A stretch of DNA of 33,865 nucleotides from an uncultured Lachnospiraceae bacterium (GCA_937910785.1 CALDLG010000132.1:1-33865), one strand, 5' to 3'. Counted from the first letter of the stretch, positions 7,036 to 14,175 are shown. The notes: generated from the sequence alone by a model not told the origin. Program-made: numbers and translations.

Positions 7036-7788
7036 ATGGGCATAAATTTGATGTATTCACCGCTTGAAACAGTATTTGAAGCCACTATGGAACGTGAAGG
7101 ACGGACGGTAACGGCATATACAAGTGGAAGTCAGTTTCAAGCCTTCATGCGAAGGAATGATGATGGAAATAATTATGAGGACAGGATTACGTTATTTTAT
7201 CCTGTAACTGTACCTATTATACAAGGCAGCTTAGTTTCATATGGAAATAAAATATATATCCTTATCAATCGAGAAACAGAAGAAAATCATTGCTACTATA
7301 AATCAAGTGCATTAGCGTGTAACGGCATGATTACTTTAAATGACGGAACTATTGTAGGGATTCCGTGTTATGGTTCGACAATGAAGAATGGATTAGTAGA
7401 ACAAAATAGTATCATGAATGTTATTGATGGAAATATGGAATTTATTACAGAATCCAATTCATTAAGTAGAAGTATTAAGATAGGAAATACTTTTAATGAA
7501 TTTGGGCGAACATGGAAAATAGACAATATATATTATAAAGACGGTGTTTTACATATAATTGCAGAGGTCAAAGCGAATGAAACACCAGTAGAGAATTTAA
7601 GTATTGTTATTGATGGACTTACAGAAGCAATATATAACATAGGCGATACAGTACAACTAACAGCTACACCCTATATCAATACTATTGTAACAAGTGGTAC
7701 TTTTACATGGGAAAGCTCAAATATAGATGTTGCTACTATTGATGGTGAAGGACTTGTTACATTTGAATATGTGGCTTGTATCGTCTGA
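7036..7788 (+). CDS. Phage-like structural protein with C-terminal Ig-like domain, probably truncated
   Basis: 250 residues, start ATG 7036 behind AAAGGAGAA. Residues ~1-185 are beta-rich and resemble clostridial phage head-closure or neck-type proteins (ALIGNED only by general look: RITLFYPVTVPIIQGSLVSY, GNKIYILINRETEE). Residues ~195-245 form a bacterial Ig-like (Big_2-type) segment: IGDTVQLTATP, TFTWESSNIDVATIDGEGLV. Such Ig domains normally continue with further strands (VTG.. AKIT..), but here the frame runs into FEYVACIV and stops, so the Ig domain is cut short. The next ~300 bases are non-coding with no continuation that I can find. A deletion that removed the downstream structural genes would explain both facts. 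Confidence 0.55.
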   Translation: MGINLMYSPLETVFEATMEREGRTVTAYTSGSQFQAFMRRNDDGNNYEDRITLFYPVTVPIIQGSLVSYGNKIYILINRETEENHCYYKSSALACNGMITLNDGTIVGIPCYGSTMKNGLVEQNSIMNVIDGNMEFITESNSLSRSIKIGNTFNEFGRTWKIDNIYYKDGVLHIIAEVKANETPVENLSIVIDGLTEAIYNIGDTVQLTATPYINTIVTSGTFTWESSNIDVATIDGEGLVTFEYVACIV

Positions 7789-8059
7789 TATGCTATGGAC
7801 TTTTACGAACATAAAGCCGTATAAGCCGATTTAAGGCGGTTTTGTGGGTGTAGGGTACTGTTGGACTACTACAAACGGAAAAGAACGCCTTAAAATGGAT
7901 TGTAGAGCGTGTGAAACGGTATCGGTATATAGGCGGTGTGTTGTGTCCGTGATGAATCGACCTCCCTGTTAGACAAGACTAACACTATCTATAGTGATTT
8001 TTTTCTACCGACAAAATTTTAAGTTATGAGAAATAGTGGTAAATTGAATAAAAAAGAGG
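7789..8059 (+). other. Non-coding stretch after the truncated gene
   Basis: No convincing gene. It holds an inverted repeat TTTAAGGCG (7830-7838) / CGCCTTAAA (7886-7894), short uninterrupted frames of no recognisable family, and a terminator-like hairpin at 7983-8004. It probably represents a deletion scar within the element. Confidence 0.5.
7983..8004 (+). terminator. Probable terminator upstream of zinc-ribbon gene
   Basis: CACTA/TAGTG in CACTATCTATAGTG (7983-7996), a short stem with a 4-base loop, followed by a run of seven T (7998-8004). The stem is weak but the T-run is good. Confidence 0.5.
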
Positions 8060-8065
8060 TATAAT
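8060..8065 (+). promoter_or_regulatory. -10 box upstream of zinc-ribbon gene
   Basis: TATAAT matches the consensus -10 exactly and lies 31 bases before the chosen start at 8097. No good -35 is found at 16-18 bases upstream, so the assignment is moderate. Confidence 0.4.
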
Positions 8066-8096
8066 CAAAAGAAAACTAATGAATGGAGAAATGATT

Positions 8097-8948
8097 ATGG
8101 CTCTTATAGAATGTCCTGAATGTGGTAAAGAAATAAGTGATAAAAGTGAAATTTGTGTACACTGTGGTTATCCAATTAAAAATACAATAGAAAAAGCAAA
8201 AGAAGATGATAATAAAATTGAAGAAACTAAATTTTTTACTATCTGCAATAAATGCGGTAACATAAATTTTACGAATAAAGCACGGATAGAGAATACTACT
8301 AAATCTCAGGGGTATCCGACTTGTATGATGTGTGGCGGAGAAATAAAAATACTTGCCGGAAAGCGGCAATGGATGAAAAAGAGTAAACGAGAAAGAGAAG
8401 ATATAGTTCAAGAAGAAATACAGAGAGTAAAGCACAATCCTAAATATGATATTAGAATGGCTAATGAATATGGGAATGGTTTAAGGCCAGATTTAAATGT
8501 GCAACGTTATTGTCCGAGATGTGGAAAAGATTATTCAAAACTTAAAACACAACAAAGCATTATGATATGCGAATTTTGTGGTACAGAAATAGAATCTTCA
8601 GATATGCTTGTTTCTGACTTTGTAGAATTATGGGAAGAAGAAAAAAAGAGACTTGGTATAGATATACCACAAAACAGTGAACCAATAGAAAGGTTAATTA
8701 TAAAAACTTTTTTGTTGGATAATGATAAATTTAGTGAAGCTTTGTTTAATGAAAGATGGCATGCAGAACAGTATAAAAGAAAGTCGCAACCAGTTGAAAA
8801 GAATATCCCTAAATGTCCTACTTGTGGTAGTTCTAACATTAAAAAGATTTCTGGATTATCAAAAGTAAGTAGTGTTGCATTGTGGGGAATATTTTCACGA
8901 AAAGTACATAAACAATGGCACTGTGATAATTGTGGAAGTGAATGGTAA
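8097..8948 (+). CDS. Multi-zinc-ribbon protein of unknown function
   Basis: 283 residues. Start ATG 8097 is preferred over 8079 because GGAG at 8085-8088 lies 8 bases upstream and the protein then begins MALIECPECGKEIS, the usual start of this type of zinc ribbon. Four CxxC pairs-of-pairs are visible: CPECG...CVHCG (residues ~6-24), CNKCG...CMMCG (~54-82), CPRCG...CEFCG (~142-165), and CPTCG...CDNCG at the C-terminus, the last with the common KWHC/CGSEW-like ending. The third is followed by a charged helical stretch. Zinc ribbons of this kind bind nucleic acids or proteins; no enzymatic domain is visible. The gene has its own -10 box and terminator within the element, which suggests independent expression as cargo. 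Confidence 0.75.
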   Translation: MALIECPECGKEISDKSEICVHCGYPIKNTIEKAKEDDNKIEETKFFTICNKCGNINFTNKARIENTTKSQGYPTCMMCGGEIKILAGKRQWMKKSKREREDIVQEEIQRVKHNPKYDIRMANEYGNGLRPDLNVQRYCPRCGKDYSKLKTQQSIMICEFCGTEIESSDMLVSDFVELWEEEKKRLGIDIPQNSEPIERLIIKTFLLDNDKFSEALFNERWHAEQYKRKSQPVEKNIPKCPTCGSSNIKKISGLSKVSSVALWGIFSRKVHKQWHCDNCGSEW

Positions 8949-8976
8949 AAAACTGAATAAAAATAAATGAAAAATT

Positions 8977-9009
8977 AGGATTATGGTGAATCGCCGTAGT
9001 CCTTTTTTT
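8977..9009 (+). terminator. Rho-independent terminator of zinc-ribbon gene
   Basis: AGGATTATGG (8977-8986) pairs with CCGTAGTCCT (8994-9003), ten pairs including two G-T, loop of seven, followed by a T-run to 9009. Confidence 0.85.
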
Positions 9010-9035
9010 ATTACCAAAATTCAAACAAAGGAAGG

Positions 9036-9263
9036 ATGATTTTTATAAGTATGACAGAAAAAATATTAGTTGACAAAAGATTACTGAATGTAAAAGAATT
9101 TTGTGCCTATCTTGGCATAGGTCAGGCGAAAGCAAGAGAATTATTGACGAAAACGGATAATCCATACACGGTTAGACTAGACGGGCGTTTATATGCGAAT
9201 AAGATATTGTTGGATAAGTGGATTGATTCTATCAGTGGAAATAAAGTAAAAAAGGTAATTTAG
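9036..9263 (+). CDS. Excisionase-like helix-turn-helix protein (Xis)
   Basis: 75 residues (70 if ATG 9051 is used). GGAAGG directly abuts ATG 9036, too close for a normal site, while 9051 is a little far at 15 bases, so the start is uncertain. The core LLNVKEFCAYLGIGQAKARELL, then VRLDGRLYANKILLDKWID, is the MerR/excisionase-type winged helix seen in Tn916-like Xis proteins. Such proteins bend DNA at the element ends and direct the integrase to excision. Its location immediately before the integrase and near the right end supports the assignment. Confidence 0.8.
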   Translation: MIFISMTEKILVDKRLLNVKEFCAYLGIGQAKARELLTKTDNPYTVRLDGRLYANKILLDKWIDSISGNKVKKVI

Positions 9264-9267
9264 GGGA

Positions 9268-9296
9268 TTGAAAATGAAGCAAAGTTTTCGTATAAT
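9268..9296 (+). promoter_or_regulatory. Sigma-A-type promoter for the integrase gene
   Basis: TTGAAA (9268-9273), 17-base spacer, TATAAT (9291-9296). It lies 55 bases before the integrase start and within the imperfect palindrome at 9270-9319. Confidence 0.75.
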
Positions 9297-9319
9297 CAAT
9301 ACGAAAGATGCTTCATTTC
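9270..9319 (+). repeat. Imperfect palindrome over the integrase promoter
   Basis: GAAAATGAAGC...TTCGTAT (9270-9293) is largely complementary to ATACGAA...GCTTCATTTC (9299-9319), centred close to the -10 box. It may be an operator, or in RNA a hairpin ending the xis transcript; the following tract is only moderately T-rich. Confidence 0.6.
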
Positions 9320-9350
9320 TTCCTATTATATATAGAAAGGAATGAGTGTT

Positions 9351-10591
9351 ATGCCAAAAGATTTAAAAGGTAGAGAACTTCCAAAAGGAATTTATCAGAG
9401 GAAAGATGGGAGGTATGAAGCAAGAGCGTTAATAAATGGTATCAAGATTCAGTGACAACTCCACAGCTATACAATTTCAATTTGAAGGAGTTAAAAGTTG
9501 AATTTGAGAATCGAAAAGAAGAAGCAAAACAGGGTGTAGACAAAAAGTTGTCGAATATTACTTTGGATGAATGGTTTGAAGAGTGGTTTACCAGATACAA
9601 AGTGCCTAAAATCAAGGAAACAAGTATTACTCCAATGAAAACGAAGTATCGTGCAAATTTTGGTAGGTTGATTGGAAATATGAAAGTTGCAAATATTCGC
9701 AACATGGATATTCAGGATGTTATCAATACTATGCAACGAGAAGGAAGGGCGACTTCCAGTATGCGTGATGCTTTAGGGCGTGTTCGGGAGTGTCTTGAAT
9801 CTGCTAAGAATAATCGGATCATATCAGAAACCCCATGTTTTGATATTACTGTGCCATGGGAAAATGTGACAAAGGAAAGACGATGCTTGTCCCAGGTGGA
9901 ACAGAACCGATTTTTGCAACAAGTAGAAAATAATTGGTACAAGGAAATGTTCTATATTATGTTTCTTACTGGTATGCGTATAGGAGAAGTTGGCGGCTTA
10001 AAGTGGGAAGATGTAGATTTTAAAAACAAATGTATTGACAATATCAGTATCAATATCAATCGTTCCTTGTCATGCCAATATGAATCAGGAGTAAAAACAG
10101 TTAGACTGACCGCACCCAAAACACATAATTCATATCGCAAGATACCATTCATGGGAGAAGCAGAGGAAATGTTTTTATCCCAGAAGAAAAAGCAAGACAA
10201 AATCAAAAAGGAATTAGGCAAACGGTATAGAAGTGATGGGGAATTTTCTGATTTGGTATTTGTCACATCAATGGGTTCACCAGTGTTTAGATATCATGCA
10301 GAAAAAGAAGTCAAAAAAGTTGTAAAGGCAATCAATGAACAAGAGGCTTTTGATTCTGTAAGAGAACAAAGAGAACCGCATTATTTTGAAGATTTGTATC
10401 CTCATGCGATCCGGCACACGTTTTGTAGTAGATGTTTTCAGTTGAATATGAATCCCAAAGTTGTCCAGAAACTAATGGGGCATCAACACTATTCAACTAC
10501 CATAGATATATATACACATGTTATGCAGGACGATATTGACAGCGAGGTATGTAAGTTGGAATCTGCCATTGCCACAATACCAGAGGAATGA
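9351..10591 (+). pseudogene. Tyrosine recombinase/integrase (Tn916 Int-like), broken near the N-terminus
   Basis: ATG 9351, behind AAAGGA, opens an integrase N-terminus (LPKGIYQRKDGRYEARALI NGIKI) that stops at TGA 9453-9455. The protein resumes in another frame as LYNFNLKELKVEFENRKEEA and runs to the stop at 10591. Removing 14 bases after CAG at 9450-9452 would restore IKIQLYNFNLKELK in frame. The rest is complete: core-binding domain with LDEWFEEWFTRYKVPKIKET; catalytic Arg in TGMRIGE (codon 9977-9979), the Lys in APKTHNSYRKIPF, HxxR in HAIRHTF (10403-10417), His in GHQHYST (10481) and nucleophile Tyr in IDIYTHV (10511-10513). A GTG at 9452 could start a shortened protein lacking the arm-binding domain, but it has no clear Shine-Dalgarno. 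The gene points toward attR, as usual. Confidence 0.85.
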
Positions 10592-10691
10592 TTTTACCAA
10601 AGAGATATATTTTGTACCCAAATTTGAGGTTTACCAAATGTCAGAGAAATAATAGAGAAAACAATTTTGTACCAAAATATAAAGTTTGGTA
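10590..10691 (+). promoter_or_regulatory. TACCAAA/TTTGGTA motif cluster, probable Int arm sites (right end)
   Basis: TACCAAA occurs at 10595, 10632 and 10670, and the inverse TTTGGTA at 10685. A 13-bp string GATTTTACCAAAG (10590-10602) is identical to 5551-5563 at the left end. The cluster sits between the integrase gene and attR. Region 10592-10961 holds no gene: only these sites, the subterminal repeat, attR, the tsf terminator and the sigma-D-type promoter. Confidence 0.5.
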
Positions 10692-10716
10692 TAAATAGTT
10701 TATAGATGGCGAAAAC

Positions 10717-10738
10717 CCTTGAAAAATAAAGAAAGTTA
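10717..10738 (+). repeat. Right copy of 22-bp subterminal imperfect direct repeat
   Basis: CCTTGAAAAATAAAGAAAGTTA, related to 5421-5442 (17 of 22 bases identical), ends nine bases before the attR core. Confidence 0.5.
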
Positions 10739-10747
10739 GATAAAAGT

Positions 10748-10763
10748 TTGCGAAGCAGATGGG
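10748..10763 (+). repeat. attR core, right copy of 16-bp direct repeat
   Basis: TTGCGAAGCAGATGGG, identical to 5370-5385. The bases that follow, CATGTAA, complete the original last codons of tsf (GGC ATG TAA), which identifies this as the displaced 3' end of the target gene. Confidence 0.9.
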
Positions 10764-10784
10764 CATGTAAATATGTCGGAAAGT

Positions 10785-10820
10785 AAAGCGGCTGTACAGA
10801 GATGTACAGCCGCTTTTTTT
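10785..10820 (+). terminator. Native tsf terminator, displaced by the element
   Basis: AAAGCGGCTGTACA (10785-10798) pairs perfectly with TGTACAGCCGCTTT (10803-10816) around a GAGA loop and ends in a T-run to 10820. It lies 15 bases after the original tsf stop, so it must have ended the rpsB-tsf transcript before insertion. Confidence 0.92.
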
Positions 10821-10864
10821 GACCGGAGGTATTTACTTCCGGGAAAAGATTTCCTGAGACAGTC

Positions 10865-10892
10865 TAAAGAAAATGTCGGAAGCGGCCGATAT
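10865..10892 (+). promoter_or_regulatory. Sigma-D (sigma-28) type flagellar promoter
   Basis: TAAA (10865-10868), 16 bases, GCCGATAT (10885-10892). The B. subtilis sigma-D consensus is TAAA, about 15 bases, GCCGATAT. It lies 69 bases upstream of the gene at 10962. The full eight-base -10 match is strong. Confidence 0.7.
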
Positions 10893-10961
10893 ACTCAATA
10901 AGACACAGTGCGTTATGTACAATAGAAACGGATTTCGTAAGATGTCAAAGGAGGACAGTCA

Positions 10962-11672
10962 ATGAGCAAAATCGAAGGTTATGGCGTTTATCAGAACAGC
11001 TATGCACAGAGCGCGGCAAACAGCAGATCCGCGAAAGGGACGGAGAAGACGGACAAGGCAGACAGGACGGAGCAGAAAGATCCTGTACAGCTGAGTAACC
11101 GGGCTAAGAAGCTGTTGGAAGAGCTGAAAAAGAATTACAATAATATGGATTTCATCGTTGCCGACTACGAGAACGAGGAAGAGGCTTCCGCGTATCTGGC
11201 GAAGGGAACGAAGGAATACAGTGTGCTGATTGAGCCCGAAACGCTGGAGGAAATGGCAGCGGACAAAGAGACGAAGGAAAAATACATGGGCATTCTGGAT
11301 GATGCGGTAGATCAGCTGAAGGATATCAAGGACAAACTGGGGGACAAGGAAAATGAAGTGACCCACCTTGGCATTTCGATCGGCAGGGACGGCCAGGTTT
11401 CTTATTTCGCTGAGCTGGAGAAGGCCGGAGAAAGACAGAAGGAATGGATTGAGAAGTCCAGAGAGAGTAAGAAGGAAGATAGAGCCGAACAGGAGAAAAA
11501 GGCACAGGAGCAGAAAAATCAGGATATCGCGGCACAGGGACGCACGAAGAAAACCAGAGTTGAGGCGGGTTCCGTGGAAGAACTTCTTGAGAAGATCAAA
11601 GCAGTGGACTGGGATCAGATCAAATCGGAAGAAAAGCCTGTGACCGGCGGCAGATTTGATTTCAGTATCTGA
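10962..11672 (+). CDS. Hypothetical hydrophilic protein, possibly DUF6033-like, behind a flagellar-type promoter
   Basis: 236 residues, start ATG 10962 behind AAAGGAGG. It is soluble and highly charged. It begins MSKIEGYGVYQNSYAQSA, continues with a polar linker, then QLSNRAKKLLEELKKNYNNM and a folded alpha/beta part (MDFIVADYENEEEASAYLAKG, YSVLIEPETLEEMA, THLGISIGRDGQVSYFAELE). Residues ~150-200 are a Lys/Glu/Gln-rich helix, and the end is VEELLEKIKAVDWDQI. The look is that of a Lachnospiraceae-restricted family I associate with DUF6033, with low certainty. The sigma-D-type promoter at 10865-10892 suggests production with the late flagellar and chemotaxis genes. No secretion signal or membrane segment. 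Confidence 0.7.
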   Translation: MSKIEGYGVYQNSYAQSAANSRSAKGTEKTDKADRTEQKDPVQLSNRAKKLLEELKKNYNNMDFIVADYENEEEASAYLAKGTKEYSVLIEPETLEEMAADKETKEKYMGILDDAVDQLKDIKDKLGDKENEVTHLGISIGRDGQVSYFAELEKAGERQKEWIEKSRESKKEDRAEQEKKAQEQKNQDIAAQGRTKKTRVEAGSVEELLEKIKAVDWDQIKSEEKPVTGGRFDFSI

Positions 11673-11747
11673 TCCGCATCTGTTTTTTGTAGAAAAATTA
11701 TCAGAGTATCAATTTTATCAGGAAAGTATAAAAGGAAAATGTTATCA

Positions 11748-13361
11748 ATGGAAAATGTGAAAAAAGAAACAGTTTCCGGGAAACAGGGTATTTTGAGAAA
11801 TAAATATTATCTGTATCTGACGGAATTTTTTGCAGGAATGTCCGTGATGGCAGTGGAACTTGGCGCAAGCAGGCTGCTTGCGCCTTATTTCAGTTCTTCA
11901 CAGATCGTCTGGACGATTATCATCGGGACGATTATGATTGCCATGGCGCTTGGGAATATCTGGGGCGGAAGAAGCGCGGATAAAAATCCGGACCCGGACA
12001 GGCTGTATGTGCGGATTATCATTGCTGCGGTATGGATTGCCGCAATTCCAGTGCTCGGGAAATATGTGATTATCGGAATTTCGGCGGCGCTGGTTCTCAC
12101 GATCAGCAATCATTTTCTGGTCTGGGCGGCTTTTCTGGCCTGTATGATCATTTTTGTTTTTCCCCTGTTTCTGCTTGGGACAGTGACGCCTTCTCTTGTA
12201 AAGTATACGGTGGACAGCCTGGATGACAGCGGCAAAACGGTAGGGTCTCTGAATGCGTTCAATACGATCGGCAGCATTATCGGGACTTTTGTGCCGACTT
12301 TTGTGACAATTCCGGCGGTAGGAACTTCGATTACGTTTCTGATCTTCGCGGGAATTCTTTTTCTGCTCGCACTCGTTTATTTTGTCAGCACGAAGGGGAA
12401 AAAGAAGCAGTGTGTTTCGGCGGGTATTCTGTTCCTGGCCTGCTGTCTGTTCGGAGCCACCGGCAGTTTTGCCTTCTGGGAGCATAATCTGTTATTTGAG
12501 GGAGAATCCATTTATAATTATCTGCAGGTAAAGGAGACGGACGACAGCGTGATTCTTTCTACAAACGTGCTGTTCGGCGTACAGTCCATTATGAAGAAAA
12601 ACGGAGGCGCGACCGGGATGTACTACGATTATGCAATGGCGGCTCCGGTGATGTCGGGCAGAGCGGACGGGGATATGCTGATTCTCGGAATGGGAACGGG
12701 AACCTATGCGAAACAGTGCCAGTATTATTATCATCCCTCCTCCATTGAAGGGGTGGAAATCGATCAGAAGATTACCGATCTGGCAGGCCGTTATTTTGAA
12801 CTGCCGGATTCGATTCCGGTGACGACTTATGACGGTCGCAGTTATCTGGCGGCGGTGGAAGAAACCTATGATGTCATTATGGTGGATGCCTATCAGGATA
12901 TTACCATCCCCTTTCAGATGTCGTCTCTGGAGTTTTTTACGCTGGTGCGGGAGCATCTGAATGAAAACGGGGTGATGGTAGTCAATATGAACATGCACTC
13001 CGATGCCGAAGGCAATATCAATGAACACTTATCGGATACGATCGCTTCCGTTTTCGATTATGTCTATACGGTGGATGTGGCCGGAACGACGAACCGTGAG
13101 CTTTTCGCCACGCAGAATCCGGAGGCTGTGGAATTTTTTGAATCCGGCAGGAGCGAAATTGAGGACCCGGAGCTTACGGCCATGCTGCAGCGGGTTTCGG
13201 ACGGTCTGATGCCCTATGAAAAGGGAGATTATCTGTTGACGGACGATAAAGCTCCGGTAGAACTGCTCGGCATGCAGGTGATCGATGATCTGATTCAGCG
13301 TGAGCTCGTATATTACAAAGATCTTTTTAAACGCGAAGGGATTCAGGGACTGCTTCAATAA
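11748..13361 (+). CDS. Fused MFS-type membrane / spermidine synthase-like protein
   Basis: 537 residues from ATG 11748. ATG 11739 is also in frame, but AAAGGA at 11731-11736 lies only two bases from it and eleven from 11748. Residues ~20-245 contain repeated hydrophobic membrane segments (for example VWTIIIGTIMIAMALGNIWGG, FPLFLLGTVTPSLVKYTVDS). The C-terminal ~280 residues are a spermidine-synthase-like Rossmann domain: ADGDMLILGMGTGTYA (nucleotide or SAM-type binding loop, from ~residue 308), VEIDQKITDLAGRYF, TYDGRSYLA and DVIMVDAYQDITIPFQ. The fusion is known in many bacteria as 'fused MFS/spermidine synthase'; substrate and transport role are unproven, so polyamine synthesis is not claimed. 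It is a single gene with no partner in the neighbourhood. Confidence 0.85.
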   Translation: MENVKKETVSGKQGILRNKYYLYLTEFFAGMSVMAVELGASRLLAPYFSSSQIVWTIIIGTIMIAMALGNIWGGRSADKNPDPDRLYVRIIIAAVWIAAIPVLGKYVIIGISAALVLTISNHFLVWAAFLACMIIFVFPLFLLGTVTPSLVKYTVDSLDDSGKTVGSLNAFNTIGSIIGTFVPTFVTIPAVGTSITFLIFAGILFLLALVYFVSTKGKKKQCVSAGILFLACCLFGATGSFAFWEHNLLFEGESIYNYLQVKETDDSVILSTNVLFGVQSIMKKNGGATGMYYDYAMAAPVMSGRADGDMLILGMGTGTYAKQCQYYYHPSSIEGVEIDQKITDLAGRYFELPDSIPVTTYDGRSYLAAVEETYDVIMVDAYQDITIPFQMSSLEFFTLVREHLNENGVMVVNMNMHSDAEGNINEHLSDTIASVFDYVYTVDVAGTTNRELFATQNPEAVEFFESGRSEIEDPELTAMLQRVSDGLMPYEKGDYLLTDDKAPVELLGMQVIDDLIQRELVYYKDLFKREGIQGLLQ

Positions 13362-13468
13362 AAGAATAATTTGCGCCTTTTCCGGAGATACTGTTTTTAC
13401 GGAGTGTTCATGCCGTCTGTAACAATACGGAGGTATGAGCGGAAGATCAGGAAAGGAGCAGTTGCAGG

Positions 13469-14071
13469 ATGGAATTCAGAAACAGTGAGACGAAGAGCAA
13501 TCTGATGCGCGCTTTTGCGGGCGAAAGTCAGGCCAGAAACCGCTATACGATCGCAGCGGGAACAGCGAGAGAAGAAAAATTATATGTGATCGAGGCAGTA
13601 TTCCGCTTTACGGCGGAACAGGAGAAGGAGCATGCAGAGGTCTTTTATAAGTATCTGGAGGGAATGGCGGGAGAGAATATCGCGATCGACGGCGCCTATC
13701 CCGTGGATCTTTCCAAAGACGCGGCGGCGCTTCTGCGTATGGCACAGCACAACGAGTATGAAGAGCATGACGATGTCTACCGGAATTTCGCGAAGAAGGC
13801 GGAGGAGGAAGGATTCCCGGAGATTGCGGGCTCTTTTTTACAGATTGCGGAAATTGAGAAAATTCATGGAAACCGCTTCGGTCAGTTTGCCGAGTGGCTG
13901 GAAAAGGGCCAGCTTTTTGCGGCCGATGTGGAAACGGCCTGGATGTGCATGGAATGCGGGCACATCTACCGCGGGACCAAAGTTCCGCCGTCCTGTCCTG
14001 TCTGCCACAACGACAGAGGGTATTTTGTACGGCTGGAGCTTGCGCCTTATACAGGAAGCTGTTGTATGTAA
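13469..14071 (+). CDS. rbr: Rubrerythrin
   Basis: 200 residues, start ATG 13469 behind AAAGGAG. The N-terminal four-helix bundle has the diiron ligands in FAGESQARNRYT, EQEKEHAEVF, EYEEHDDVY and EIEKIHGNRF, the ExxH pairs of the ferritin-like fold. The C-terminal ~50 residues are a rubredoxin-like domain with CMECG and CPVC, which binds one iron. Rubrerythrin reduces hydrogen peroxide in the cytoplasm of anaerobes, taking electrons from NAD(P)H via rubredoxin or oxidoreductases. The domain order (diiron then rubredoxin) is the classic one. Monocistronic, with its own terminator at 14078-14108. Confidence 0.95.
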   Translation: MEFRNSETKSNLMRAFAGESQARNRYTIAAGTAREEKLYVIEAVFRFTAEQEKEHAEVFYKYLEGMAGENIAIDGAYPVDLSKDAAALLRMAQHNEYEEHDDVYRNFAKKAEEEGFPEIAGSFLQIAEIEKIHGNRFGQFAEWLEKGQLFAADVETAWMCMECGHIYRGTKVPPSCPVCHNDRGYFVRLELAPYTGSCCM

Positions 14072-14077
14072 GAAAGA

Positions 14078-14108
14078 GGAACTGTCCGGGAGACAGTTCC
14101 GTTTTTTT
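14078..14108 (+). terminator. Rho-independent terminator of rubrerythrin gene
   Basis: GGAACTGTC (14078-14086) pairs with GACAGTTCC (14092-14100) and is followed by G and seven T. Confidence 0.9.
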
Positions 14109-14166
14109 CGTTCCAATTTTTTTCATAGCGTTTTTAACAAAATTACTTTTCGTAATTCACAAGTTG

Positions 14167-14175
14167 TGATATGAT
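14167..14175 (+). promoter_or_regulatory. Extended -10 promoter for the deacetylase gene
   Basis: TGATATGAT: TG at 14167-14168, one base, TATGAT at 14170-14175. It lies 34 bases before the chosen start; no good -35 is visible. Confidence 0.5.

Larger units (their letters stand above)
5370..10763 (+). mobile_element. Integrated element (decayed prophage-like remnant) in the 3' end of tsf
   Basis: A segment of about 5.4 kb bounded by perfect 16-bp direct repeats (5370-5385 and 10748-10763). It is visibly richer in A+T than both flanks. It ends in an Xis-like gene and a tyrosine integrase gene next to the right repeat, the usual layout of site-specific integrating phages and elements. Inside are a frameshifted gp10-like phage gene, two small genes, a truncated phage-like protein with an Ig-like C-terminus and a zinc-ribbon gene. 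No replication, packaging, lysis or conjugation genes are visible, so it is too small for a complete phage or ICE. It is either a deletion remnant of a prophage or a small satellite. The integrase gene is also broken, which suggests it can no longer move by itself. Confidence 0.85.

Noticed and set aside
7789..8059. Short frames after the truncated Ig gene as possible additional genes
   Set aside because: No start with ribosome site, no family resemblance and many stops; more likely a deletion scar.
5370..10763. Complete prophage or integrative conjugative element
   Set aside because: No packaging, replication, lysis, relaxase or type IV secretion gene is present in the ~5.4 kb.
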